Below, in pieces: positions 17,054-24,325 of a DNA stretch of 36,016 nt. The stretch lies in NCBI GenBank assembly GCA_964553125.1, contig CAZKJW010000012.1, positions 1 to 36,016 on the forward strand. The letters run 5' to 3'. The stretch is from Aphodomonas sp964553125. GTDB taxonomy: Bacteria; Bacillota; Clostridia; Christensenellales; Aristaeellaceae. A program made the position numbers and the translations under genes. The notes under the pieces were generated by a model. That model had not been told where the DNA came from, did no database searches, and saw nothing but the letters and a program-made list of their open reading frames with translations. Numbering within the stretch: the stretch's first letter is position 1; each line of letters begins with the position of its first letter.

Positions 17054-18571
17054 TTATTTGGCGTTGAACATGATTTCTTCCGGCTCGACGGTCACAAGGC
17101 CATCCTCGGTTTCCGCGCGCACGGAGAGCACATAAGAGCCGGCGTTTTCGGGCGTGTAGGTGAAGTACCAGTACACCCACGATTTGCGGTCGGTGTTCTC
17201 GGTTTCAAAGCGGGTCCAGGTCGCGCCGCGGTCGAGGGAGAACTCGAGCGCAACGATGCGCTTGTCATACGCGTCAGCGGAGCCTTCAAAGGTGTAGGGC
17301 TGGCCGGCTTCGATGATCTGGCCTTCCTTGAAGTGATAGATGCCCACGGCGGGCTTGTTGATGTAGTTGTCCGGGTCGTCTTCGTAGCGCCAGCCGTCGA
17401 AGATCTTGATGGTTTCATCGCTCACCACGCGCAGCTCGCACACGTTGCGGATGCAGGAGGCGGCGGAACCGGCGCCGTTCCACGTGGAGACGGGGTAGCC
17501 GTTCACCCAGTCAAGGCGTTCGCCGTTGAGTTCATAGGCGAGAATCGCGTCGTCCTTGGCAAGCTCGGACAGATAAATGCCGCGGTTCCAGCCGTCGGAC
17601 GCGTAGCTCATCACGGCCGTGGCGCCTTCCTTCACGCCGGCGTATTCCAGCAGCTGGCTGATGGAGAAGCCGGTCACCTCGGCGGTGGAAATCCACGGGC
17701 CGCCGTTGGGGTTCATGACGCAGTGATCGGTCATGATTTCGGTCACGGCCGGGAAGGCTTCCATCATTTCCTTGAGGGTCATGGTGAAGGGGTTTTCAAC
17801 GTCGCCGGTGACGGAGACCTCCCAGTTGTCGAAGAAGTCTTCATCCAGCGGCAGATCTTCCAGCGTGCCGCCGGACATGGAGTTGGTCGTCTGACCGCTC
17901 CACCAGTTGCCGTTGAAGATGGTTTCGGAAACCACATCCTGGCTGAAGGAGAATTCGCCCTGCACGTCGGAGACAAAGGTGATGCCCTGAAGGACGTCGT
18001 ACTTGGCTTCTTCCCACAGCGTCAGGCCGTTGCCGTCGCTGGTGGCGTTGTGGCAGGACATGCAGTCGCCGCCCATGGCGGAGAAGGCGCCCTTGGAGTG
18101 GATGCCATGAATCATGGTGCCGAAGTCAAAGGTGGTGTAGAGATAGCCGTTGCCGTGATCGTGGCAGATGAGGCAGTCCTGCACTTCCATATCCAGCCCG
18201 TAGGGGTTGGTGAAGTCGAGGTGCTCATAGCTCATATTGGCAAGCAGTTCCACCAGATCGCTGTGGCAAGCGCCGCAGCCGCGGTTGTCCGCGTTGAGGA
18301 AATAGATGTTGTAGCTGTTGAAGTTGCCGGGACGGTGCCAGTAGCCGCCGACGTCGTCGGGGGTGCGCTGCACCTGCACGCCGTTTTCAAGCGTGATGAC
18401 CTTGGGGGCGTTCGCCTCGCTCTTGGCCTGCGCGTCCGCGTAGACCTGATTGACCGCGTTTTCGCCGGGGTAGCTTTCCACAGCCGCTTCTTCGGCCATG
18501 GCCGCGCCGCACAGCGTCAGCGCGAGGCAGAGCGCCAGCACGAGGAGCTTTGCCAGCTTGGTTGTTTTCAT
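17054..18571 (-). CDS. Secreted triheme cytochrome c fused to a sulfite-oxidase-fold domain
   Basis: A 505-residue protein; ATG 18571 (minus) has GGGAGG eight bases upstream. A Sec-type signal peptide covers residues 1-26 (hydrophobic run to GAAMA). Three covalent heme sites follow: CGACH (99-103), CLICH (133-137) and CMSCH (170-174). MIHGIH, at about 153-158, provides distal histidines as in OmcA-type multiheme cytochromes. From about 240 the sulfite-oxidase-like fold begins, with C284 in DHCVMNPNGG at the usual Mo-ligand position, AEVTGFSISQLLEYAG, and DDAILAYELNGERLDWVNGY. It ends in the dimerisation domain (VALEFSLDRGATWTRFETEN). The fusion suggests electrons pass between hemes and an exported redox site. 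The substrate is unknown. Heme attachment needs a cytochrome c maturation system that is not in this window. Confidence 0.85.
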   Translation of the reverse strand: MKTTKLAKLLVLALCLALTLCGAAMAEEAAVESYPGENAVNQVYADAQAKSEANAPKVITLENGVQVQRTPDDVGGYWHRPGNFNSYNIYFLNADNRGCGACHSDLVELLANMSYEHLDFTNPYGLDMEVQDCLICHDHGNGYLYTTFDFGTMIHGIHSKGAFSAMGGDCMSCHNATSDGNGLTLWEEAKYDVLQGITFVSDVQGEFSFSQDVVSETIFNGNWWSGQTTNSMSGGTLEDLPLDEDFFDNWEVSVTGDVENPFTMTLKEMMEAFPAVTEIMTDHCVMNPNGGPWISTAEVTGFSISQLLEYAGVKEGATAVMSYASDGWNRGIYLSELAKDDAILAYELNGERLDWVNGYPVSTWNGAGSAASCIRNVCELRVVSDETIKIFDGWRYEDDPDNYINKPAVGIYHFKEGQIIEAGQPYTFEGSADAYDKRIVALEFSLDRGATWTRFETENTDRKSWVYWYFTYTPENAGSYVLSVRAETEDGLVTVEPEEIMFNAK

Positions 18572-18622
18572 CCGATAACCTCCCTTTCTCATATGCAGAA
18601 AGCTGCTGCTTTCAACGGGAGG

Positions 18623-18653
18623 ATTATAAAGGATGACCTAAGGTCAGAGTCAA
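18623..18653 (-). promoter_or_regulatory. MerR-type promoter (19-bp spacer with dyad) of the cytochrome operon
   Basis: On the minus strand TTGACT (18653 to 18648) and TATAAT (18628 to 18623) are separated by 19 bases instead of 17. The spacer holds a perfect 13-bp dyad, TGACC-TTA-GGTCA (18634-18646). An overlong spacer with a centred dyad is the hallmark of promoters activated by MerR-family proteins, which twist the DNA to bring the two boxes into register. The start would be near 18616, 45 bases before the ATG. Confidence 0.75.
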
Positions 18654-18669
18654 GCGGCTGTGCAAACGC

Positions 18670-21168
18670 TTATCGCCCGACCAGCTTTTTCAGCGCGTCC
18701 GCGATGGATTTCCCGGCCGCCGCCGTGCGCGCCTGCACGCTCTGGCGCGAGGTCGGGCCTTCATACACGATGCCCTCCGCAAGAAGCCGGCTTTGCACGG
18801 GCGTTACGGAGTAGGTGTACCATTCGCCGGGAACGGCGTTCCAATCGACGTAGCTGACGTCCTGCCCGGCGGCGCATTCCAGCTCGGTCAGTACGGTGGT
18901 TTCGCCGCTCTGCGTGCGCGAAACGCGATAAGACGCGGCGTCCGTGCAGCCAAAGCGCAGGCGCGGCAGCCCGCCGTCGGTGAATTCCACATAGAAATAC
19001 GAACATGCGCCGGGCGTCTGCCAGACGTTCGAGGTGCTCCACGGCCGGTTGGAGGCGAGGAAAACCTCGGAGAGCTTATAATCCTGCGGCGTGGCCGACG
19101 AGGCCAGCATGGGGTAGCCCGTCACCTGACCCGCCGCCGTGTCGATGGTGAGCCAGACGAGCCCGTCCGGCTCGGTGAAGGCGGGCTTGGATTTGTTGGC
19201 GTAGGCTTTTTTCAGAAACGCCGCGGTCAGGGCGGCCGTCGCGTCGCCGCCCGATTGGCGCGAGGGCAGCCGGTGGCCTGCGTTGGTTACGTCAAAGCCC
19301 ATCCAGCAGGCGATGGAGTAGTCGCTTGTATAGGCCGCCATCCAGATATCGCGGTTGCCGCTCATGCCGGAAAGCGATACGGTGCCTGTTTTTCCCGCCA
19401 CGGCCAGCCCGGTGACGGAGAGCTTCGCGCCCGTGCCCCAACCGGCGGCGGAGCGCATCATGCTGGTGAGCAGATACGCGTCCTGCGCGGAAAGCACGGC
19501 GCGCGGCTGCGCCTGATGCTCATAGAGCGCCTCGCCCGTAGGGGCATAGATGGCGCGGACGGTATAAGGGGCGTTATAAACGCCCTGATTTCCGAAAAGC
19601 GCATAGGAGGCGGCAAGCTCCGCGGGCGTGACGCCCGTGGTCATCGAGCCGAGCGCGAGGGAAAGGTTGGCATCGGAATCGGTCAGCGGAACGCCTGCCT
19701 TTTCAAGAAAATCAATCGAGCGCTTCACGCCGATCTCGCTCATCAGCCGCACGGTTGCGACATTCATGGAAAGCGCAAGCGCGCGGCGCAGGGTGACGTT
19801 TCCGTGGTAGCTGTCGCCCGCGTTGCGCGGCGTGTAGCCGCCGCCGAAATCCTGCTGCTCGTCAAGCACGATGCTCGCCGTCGTGTAGCCCGCCTGAATG
19901 GCCGGCGCGTATACGGCAAGCGGCTTGAGCGCAGAGCCGGGCTGACGGCGCATCTGCGTGGCGCGGTTGAAGCCCCGCGCAACGGAATAATCGCGCCCGC
20001 CCACAAGCGCAAGCAGCGCGCCCGTCCGCGTATCGGCGACGGCGAGCGCGCCCTGCACCTGCGTGCCGTCCGAAGCGTCGGCGGGAAAATTGGAGGCGTT
20101 TTCAAAGAGCGCGTCGGCCGCCGATTGAAGGGCGGGCGTCAGCGCGGTTTCGATGTAGTAGCCGCCGGTGTAAAGCTCGTCGGCGGAAACGCCGAGCAGG
20201 CGCTGCGCTTCGTCGATGGCCGCGTCCACGTACCAGCCGTAGGCGTTGGTTGCGGGCGTGCTCCGCACGGCGGTGAGCGTCTGCCCGCGCGCGGCGGCGG
20301 CTTCGCTGGCGGGAAGCATGTCGTTTTCTTCCATTGTCGTAAGGATATAGTTGCGCCGCTTGCGGTTGGCTGCCTCGTTTGCGGTGAGGGAATAGAGCGA
20401 AGGTCCCTTGATTGTTGCGGCAAGCGCCGCGCCCTCGGCGGCCGTCAGTTCTTCCACTTCCTTGCCGAAATAGTATTCGCTCGCCGCGGCGATGCCATAG
20501 GCGCTGTTTCCGAAATAGACCGTGTTCAGGTACATTTCAAGGATTTCGTCCTTGGTGTACTGGCTGTCGAGCTGAATGGCGAGATACAGCTCCTCCGCCT
20601 TGCGCGCGAGCGTTTTTTCGGAGGAGAGGTGCGTGAGCTTGACCAGCTGCTGGTTGATCGTGCTTGCGCCCTGGCTGAACGACTGCGATTTCAAATCGGC
20701 GATGATCGCGCCGAAGATGCGGACGAGGTCGAACCCGTGATGCTCGTAAAAGCGCAGATCCTCCGCCGCAAGGAACGCGCCGCGCACGGCGAGCGGCACC
20801 TGCTCGAGCGAGACGAGCGTGCGGTTTTCCGCGCCGCGCAGCTTGGTGACGAGCGCGCCGTTTGCGTCGTAAAGGCGGCTTGTCTGGCTCAGGCGGCTCA
20901 GCTTTGCCGGGTCGAGCCGCTGCCAGTTTGGAATATTCAGCACAAACACGCCGGCGGTCAGCGCGCCTGCGAGCAGCAGCGCGGAAACCAGCAGAAAGGC
21001 TTTGCGCCCCCGCTTTTTCTGCCGGCGCGGCTTTTTCGGCTGCGGGGGTTCTTCCGCCGTCTTTGCAAGCGCAAGCGGGCTTTCGCGCACGACGAGCGCG
21101 CGCTCGCGCGGAATGGGCGTGAAAACGTCCTCTTTTTTTGCCTGATTTTTTCTTTTTTTGCGCGCCAT
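18670..21168 (-). CDS. Class A penicillin-binding protein (PBP1A-type)
   Basis: An 832-residue bifunctional peptidoglycan synthase. ATG 21168 (minus) has GGAGG seven bases upstream; the same frame is open much further upstream, but only in antisense to the FtsH-like gene. A basic cytoplasmic tail (1-56) precedes one membrane helix (57-77). The glycosyltransferase-51 domain follows: EDLRFYEHHG (136-145) with the catalytic Glu, and QGASTINQQLVK (166-177). The transpeptidase has SALK (412-415, active-site Ser), SMN (467-469) and KTGT (593-596). A C-terminal region of about 130 residues looks like a fibronectin-type extension (TYSVTPVQSRLLAEG). It polymerises and crosslinks glycan strands at the outer face of the membrane. 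It is divergent from the FtsH-like gene with 144 bases between them. Confidence 0.95.
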   Translation of the reverse strand: MARKKRKNQAKKEDVFTPIPRERALVVRESPLALAKTAEEPPQPKKPRRQKKRGRKAFLLVSALLLAGALTAGVFVLNIPNWQRLDPAKLSRLSQTSRLYDANGALVTKLRGAENRTLVSLEQVPLAVRGAFLAAEDLRFYEHHGFDLVRIFGAIIADLKSQSFSQGASTINQQLVKLTHLSSEKTLARKAEELYLAIQLDSQYTKDEILEMYLNTVYFGNSAYGIAAASEYYFGKEVEELTAAEGAALAATIKGPSLYSLTANEAANRKRRNYILTTMEENDMLPASEAAAARGQTLTAVRSTPATNAYGWYVDAAIDEAQRLLGVSADELYTGGYYIETALTPALQSAADALFENASNFPADASDGTQVQGALAVADTRTGALLALVGGRDYSVARGFNRATQMRRQPGSALKPLAVYAPAIQAGYTTASIVLDEQQDFGGGYTPRNAGDSYHGNVTLRRALALSMNVATVRLMSEIGVKRSIDFLEKAGVPLTDSDANLSLALGSMTTGVTPAELAASYALFGNQGVYNAPYTVRAIYAPTGEALYEHQAQPRAVLSAQDAYLLTSMMRSAAGWGTGAKLSVTGLAVAGKTGTVSLSGMSGNRDIWMAAYTSDYSIACWMGFDVTNAGHRLPSRQSGGDATAALTAAFLKKAYANKSKPAFTEPDGLVWLTIDTAAGQVTGYPMLASSATPQDYKLSEVFLASNRPWSTSNVWQTPGACSYFYVEFTDGGLPRLRFGCTDAASYRVSRTQSGETTVLTELECAAGQDVSYVDWNAVPGEWYTYSVTPVQSRLLAEGIVYEGPTSRQSVQARTAAAGKSIADALKKLVGR

Positions 21169-21312
21169 AACGCCGCCTCCTGATACGCCTTTGCGCGTAG
21201 TGTATCCGGCTTTTTTCGCTTCCATGTCCGGAAAGCATTGCCATGGACTTTCATGCGCCGGAACGTGTATAGTGAGCATACAGTTTTGAAGGGACGGCGG
21301 TGCAGAAAACAC

Positions 21313-22698
21313 ATGGCGGGAATTGACATTTTCAGGAAAAAATCGCGCGAGGCGGTGCGCGGCGGAATGCGCGGCGCGCAGACCGACATCCCGGCGCAGC
21401 ATTTTTCGGATGTGGCGGCGCAGGACGAGGCGGTGGACTGCCTGCGCGCGCTCGCGGATACGCTGAAGCGTCCGGAAAAATATGCGCGCTATGGCGCGCG
21501 GCCGCCGCGCGGCGTGCTGCTCTACGGGCCGCCCGGCACGGGCAAAACGCTGTTGGCGCGGGCGCTTGCGGGCGAGGCGGGCGTGCCGTTTTTCAGCGCG
21601 TGCGGATCGGACTTTGTGCAGATGTACGTCGGCGTAGGCGCGTCGCGCGTGCGCGACCTTTTCAAAAAAGCGCGCAGAGCCGGGCGCGCCGTGATTTTTA
21701 TCGATGAAATCGACGCGCTCGGCGGCAGACGCGAGGGCGGAAACGACGAGCGCGAGCAGACGCTCAACGCGCTGCTGACGGAGCTGAGCGGCTTCCGCGG
21801 CGACGAGGGAATCGCCGTGCTTGCGGCGACAAACCGCCCGGAAAAGCTGGATGCGGCGCTGACGCGGCCGGGGCGCTTCGACCGCCGGCTGGAGATCGGC
21901 CTGCCCGACCGCGCGGGAAGGCTGCGCATTCTGCAAACGCACGCCGCGGGCAAGCCGCTGGCGGCGGATGTGAAGCTGGAACGGCTTGCGGCCGATACGG
22001 TGGGGTTCAGCGGCGCGCAGCTGGAGAGTATGCTCAACGAGGCGGCGCTTCGCGCGGCACGGCGCGACACGGGAAGCATCGCCGCCGCCGATGTGGACGC
22101 TGCGCTGCGCGAGACGCTCGTCGGCAGCGAGAAAGCGGAGCATGTGTGGAACGCGCGCGAGCGCGAAATCACAGCGCATCACGAGGCGGGCCATGCGCTG
22201 GCAACGCTGCTGACGGAGCCGGAAAGCAGGCTCTCGCATGTGTCGATCGTTCCGTCCACGCGCGGCGCGGCGGGGTACAGCATGGCCGTGCCGCCCGAGC
22301 GCATCATGCTTACGGCGGCGCAGGCGCAGGCGCGCGTCGGCGTGATGCTGGGCGGACGCGCGGCGGAGGAGCTGGTTTTCGGTACGGACTGCATCACAAG
22401 CGGCGCGGCGAACGATTTGCAGCAGGCGACCGAGCTGACGGCGCGCATGTGCATGGAATGGGGCATGGACGCGGAAGCGGGGCTTGCCGTGCGGCGCGTG
22501 CTGACGCCGTGGGGCGGAGGCGGCGAAGCGTTTGTGCGCGCGCGGCTGGAAAGAATCTACGAGGCGACAAAGCGCCTGCTGCACGAAAACGAGCCGGCAT
22601 TGCGCGCGCTGGCGCAGGCGCTTCTGCGGGAGGAGCGGCTTACAGGCGAGCAGGCGCGCGAAATTGTGCGCAAGGCGGAGCAGTCGCCGCGTGCATGA
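21313..22698 (+). CDS. FtsH-like AAA+ zinc metalloprotease lacking membrane anchors
   Basis: A 461-residue protein beginning at ATG 21313. The ribosome binding site is poor (GGCGG about ten bases upstream), so the start is less sure. The AAA+ domain is complete: Walker A GPPGTGKT (72-79), a pore loop FVQMYVGVGASRVRDLF (101-117), Walker B VIFIDEIDA (127-135) and the second region of homology ATNRPEKLDAALTRPGRFDR. The M41 peptidase has HEAGH (290-294) and a third ligand Asp (D368, in AANDLQ). Canonical FtsH has about 600-650 residues with two N-terminal membrane helices and a periplasmic domain. Here only about 30 polar residues precede the AAA+ core, so the protein should be soluble. All catalytic residues are kept. 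Its place next to a cell-wall synthase may or may not be meaningful. Confidence 0.88.
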   Translation: MAGIDIFRKKSREAVRGGMRGAQTDIPAQHFSDVAAQDEAVDCLRALADTLKRPEKYARYGARPPRGVLLYGPPGTGKTLLARALAGEAGVPFFSACGSDFVQMYVGVGASRVRDLFKKARRAGRAVIFIDEIDALGGRREGGNDEREQTLNALLTELSGFRGDEGIAVLAATNRPEKLDAALTRPGRFDRRLEIGLPDRAGRLRILQTHAAGKPLAADVKLERLAADTVGFSGAQLESMLNEAALRAARRDTGSIAAADVDAALRETLVGSEKAEHVWNAREREITAHHEAGHALATLLTEPESRLSHVSIVPSTRGAAGYSMAVPPERIMLTAAQAQARVGVMLGGRAAEELVFGTDCITSGAANDLQQATELTARMCMEWGMDAEAGLAVRRVLTPWGGGGEAFVRARLERIYEATKRLLHENEPALRALAQALLREERLTGEQAREIVRKAEQSPRA

Positions 22699-22753
22699 AC
22701 GACGGTGTTTTTTCAGCGCTGGCGCGCTGATTCGACCGCCGCACGGCCATGAG

Positions 22754-22781
22754 AAAAGAGGGCTGACAAGCCCTCTTTTTT
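22754..22781 (+). terminator. Rho-independent terminator after the FtsH-like gene
   Basis: Stem GAGGGCT / AGCCCTC, loop GACA, then six T (22776-22781). The stem is preceded by AAAA, so it is partly usable from the minus strand as well. Confidence 0.9.
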
Positions 22782-22925
22782 GATGCTTTGCATTTGGCTG
22801 AGCGGGGAGAGTTTCCGGTCAGGTTGGTCGGTATGAACGCAGCCAGAAGGCAGCGTGCCGTCCGGCAACGCCCGAAGATTTTCTGCGCAAGCGAGATTTT
22901 GCGGGGTACGGACGGCGAGAGCCGC

Positions 22926-23033
22926 CGCGCTGGACTGGCTCAAGGACGTAAAAAAGCCGCCGATGATAGCAGCATCGACGACAAACGGCCTGAGGGCTAA
23001 CGTCTCATAAGCCCTCTCGCTGATTACATTATA
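22926..23033. repeat. Degenerate copy of the type I toxin-antitoxin-like locus
   Basis: These bases align with 23348-23457. The shared parts are CGCGCTGGACTGGCT, AAGGACGTAAAAAA, the two hairpins and the TATAAT on the minus strand. The coding frame is broken: the A run has six bases here (22950-22955) against seven in the other copy, so the LDWLKDV part and the KKAADDSSIDDKRPEG tail lie in different frames. The hydrophobic N-terminus found in the intact copy is not recognisable upstream. The tail and its stop codon are nevertheless conserved, with conservative residue changes. I read it as a decayed toxin gene that keeps its antisense RNA. Confidence 0.6.
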
Positions 23034-23056
23034 ACACGGATGAAAAGCGGATGTAA
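22950..23056 (-). ncRNA. Predicted antisense RNA, copy 1, with its promoter
   Basis: On the minus strand TTACAT (23056 to 23051), 17 bases and TATAAT (23033 to 23028) form a promoter. An RNA of about 72 nt would run from near 23021 to the T run opposite 22955-22950. It folds as a 5' hairpin (GAGGGCT / AGCCCTC) and a terminator hairpin (GCCG ... CGATG / CATCG ... CGGC) followed by six U. It matches the copy at 23372-23480 in order and structure. Confidence 0.6.
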
Positions 23057-23208
23057 CGGTGAAATGCCGGGGCAGTGCGGAAAAAGCGCGGCGGGGAGCT
23101 GGATGCGGACAAAGCGAGCGCACAGCCCGAACCGCGCAAACGAAGCGGGCGCACAGATGCGGCTGCAGCGTGTATCCAATGAGATGACTTGAAGCAAGAG
23201 AAAGGAAA

Positions 23209-23280
23209 ATGCGATTGAGCGGAGTGACAATGAACAGCGAGCATGATAGAATCAAATTACGCAAAGAGGGAAAGACGTAA
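23209..23280 (+). CDS. Possible 23-residue leader peptide ahead of the toxin gene
   Basis: A short open frame, ATG 23209 to TAA 23278-23280, encodes a charged peptide (MRLSGVTMNSEHDR...). An internal in-frame ATG at 23230 has a better ribosome binding site (GGAG, five bases away). It ends 14 bases before the toxin ATG, which itself lacks a good binding site, so translational coupling is possible. However, the best promoter for the toxin lies inside this frame, so the two ideas compete. Low confidence. Confidence 0.25.
   Translation: MRLSGVTMNSEHDRIKLRKEGKT
23224..23252 (+). promoter_or_regulatory. Predicted promoter of the toxin-like peptide gene
   Basis: GTGACA (23224-23229), 17 bases and TAGAAT (23247-23252): each box differs from consensus at one position. 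Transcription would start near 23259 and give a 5' leader of about 36 bases. Confidence 0.5.
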
Positions 23281-23294
23281 ATCGGCATGTGCGA

Positions 23295-23423
23295 ATGCTG
23301 CCAAAAATCCTTGCTATACTGGTATCAGGTGCAATCGCTACGCGTATCGCGCTGGACTGGCTTAAGGACGTAAAAAAAGCCGCCAGTGAAGCAACCACTG
23401 ACGACGAACGGCCCGAGGGCTAA
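23295..23423 (+). CDS. Small membrane peptide, candidate type I toxin
   Basis: A 42-residue peptide from ATG 23295 to TAA 23421-23423. Residues about 2-20 are hydrophobic (LPKILAILVSGAIA) and form one membrane helix. An amphipathic LDWLKDVKKA follows, and then an acidic, polar tail. Size and layout (short helix, Trp-Leu, charged tail) resemble Fst/Ldr-type toxins, which damage the membrane when made in excess. No close family match can be claimed from memory. Its 3' half is covered by a convergent antisense RNA. No clear ribosome binding site is seen within 15 bases; a GAGGG lies 24 bases upstream, so translation may depend on structure or coupling. A diverged second copy lies at 22926-23033. 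An XRE regulator follows. The role is inferred from architecture. Confidence 0.6.
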   Translation: MLPKILAILVSGAIATRIALDWLKDVKKAASEATTDDERPEG

Positions 23424-23480
23424 CGCCGTTTAAAACCCTCTTGCTGGCCACATTATAACATGAAAGTGGGGCGATGTCAA
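23372..23480 (-). ncRNA. Predicted antisense RNA (antitoxin) with consensus promoter
   Basis: On the minus strand TTGACA (23480 to 23475), exactly 17 bases and TATAAT (23457 to 23452) form a full consensus promoter. The RNA should start near 23445 and end in the T run opposite 23378-23372, about 74 nt in all. It has a 5' hairpin (GAGGG / CCCTC) whose loop is opposite the toxin stop codon. A terminator hairpin follows (GCCG ... CAGTG-GTTGCTT-CACTG ... CGGC) with seven U. It is complementary to the last 50 or so bases of the toxin coding region plus the stop. The -35 box overlaps the start codon of the next gene on the plus strand. Confidence 0.7.
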
Positions 23481-23680
23481 CGACCACAGGCGAAATCTTG
23501 AAGCAGGCGCGCGAACGTGCCGGCCTTACACAAAAAGCGCTCGGAATTGCGCTCGGATACTGTGAGCAGAATGCGCAATCCATGGTAACACGCTGGGAGA
23601 CGGATACGAAACCGCTTCCGCGCAAGCACATTAAAACCATCTGCGAAATGTTCGACCTTAACCCGCTTGTCCTGATTTGA
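23474..23680 (+). CDS. Small XRE-family (Cro/CI-type) DNA-binding protein
   Basis: A 68-residue protein consisting of little more than one helix-turn-helix domain: GEILKQARERAGLTQKALGI, then WETDTKPLPRKHIKTICEMF and a short DLNPLVLI end. The start ATG 23474 has only GGGG just upstream. It follows the toxin-like gene by 50 bases on the same strand, with no plus-strand terminator between them, so it may be co-transcribed and act on the locus. Its first codons overlap the -35 box of the divergent antisense RNA promoter, so a protein bound there would affect both. It could equally be a remnant of a phage or plasmid control region. Confidence 0.8.
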   Translation: MSTTTGEILKQARERAGLTQKALGIALGYCEQNAQSMVTRWETDTKPLPRKHIKTICEMFDLNPLVLI

Positions 23681-24260
23681 AAAAAGGCTTGCAGAGCGCT
23701 GCCAGCACCCTGCAAGCCACGCCGCCCGTTTCCCCCCGAAACACTCGCGAATCGTTGCGAGCGTTTTCGCGGCGATGAACGCGCNNNNNNNNNNNNNNNN
23801 NNNNNNNNNNNNNNNNNNNNNNNNNNNNNNNNNNNNNNNNNNNNNNNNNNNNNNNNNNNNNNNNNNNNNNNNNNNNNNNNNNNNATTGCATATGAGGCGC
23901 AGCAATCGGAAAAGCCGCTTTGACTGTGCCTGCCGGGAGAAGTGTGGGATGAAACACAAAATATCCCCCGCAGAAATGCTGCGGTGCGCACAATGCGTGT
24001 CAAGCCGCCGCCGCTCTTCCTCAAAACCCCGTCCGCCAAGAAAACCAAGCCCTGCGCTGCCGTCCGATCAGAACAGCGGCGCTTTTCCTTCCCTGCATTT
24101 TCTACTGCGTTCCGCACACAAAAAAGCCACACAACTTCTGTCCCGGTAGCGCCTGAAAACAGCCGCGCCATGCGCGGCAAAATCCATCGACCGCCGGATT
24201 GGGGGAGGGCGGCGTTTCATAATCCCGCAAAATTGTAAAGGAAATGACAGCCTGCGCGGC
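23681..24260. other. Intergenic stretch with assembly gap and a minus-strand terminator hairpin
   Basis: No reliable gene is visible. GGCTTGCAG (23686-23694) pairs with CTGCAAGCC (23710-23718). The six A-rich bases before it give a T run on the minus strand, so it would end a minus-strand transcript coming from the gap region. The 100 N at 23785-23884 have unlike flanks and hide real sequence. The open frames on the minus strand around the gap have no recognisable features; a small minus-strand gene interrupted by the gap is possible. From 23885 to 24260 I see no gene on either strand. Confidence 0.6.
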
Positions 24261-24289
24261 TTGTTTTTATATCGGCGACACCGTATAAT
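24261..24289 (+). promoter_or_regulatory. Promoter of the dlt-like operon
   Basis: TTGTTT (24261-24266), 17 bases and TATAAT (24284-24289), ending 36 bases before the first start codon. No operator-like palindrome is obvious around it. Confidence 0.8.
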
Positions 24290-24325
24290 GTTCGTGTGAG
24301 ATTTTCTACAGGGAGGCGTTTTCAG

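Noticed and set aside
21169..22584. N-terminal extension of the penicillin-binding protein through the open frame upstream.
   Set aside because: This part is antisense to the FtsH-like gene. The ATG at 21168 has a good ribosome binding site and a normal cytoplasmic tail and membrane helix follow it.
22800..22870. Resemblance to the signal recognition particle RNA core (GGTCAGGT followed by GCAGCCAGAAGGCAG).
   Set aside because: The GGAA tetraloop and the AGCA side of the conserved internal loop are missing, the segment between the two matches does not fold as required, and no long closing stem is present.
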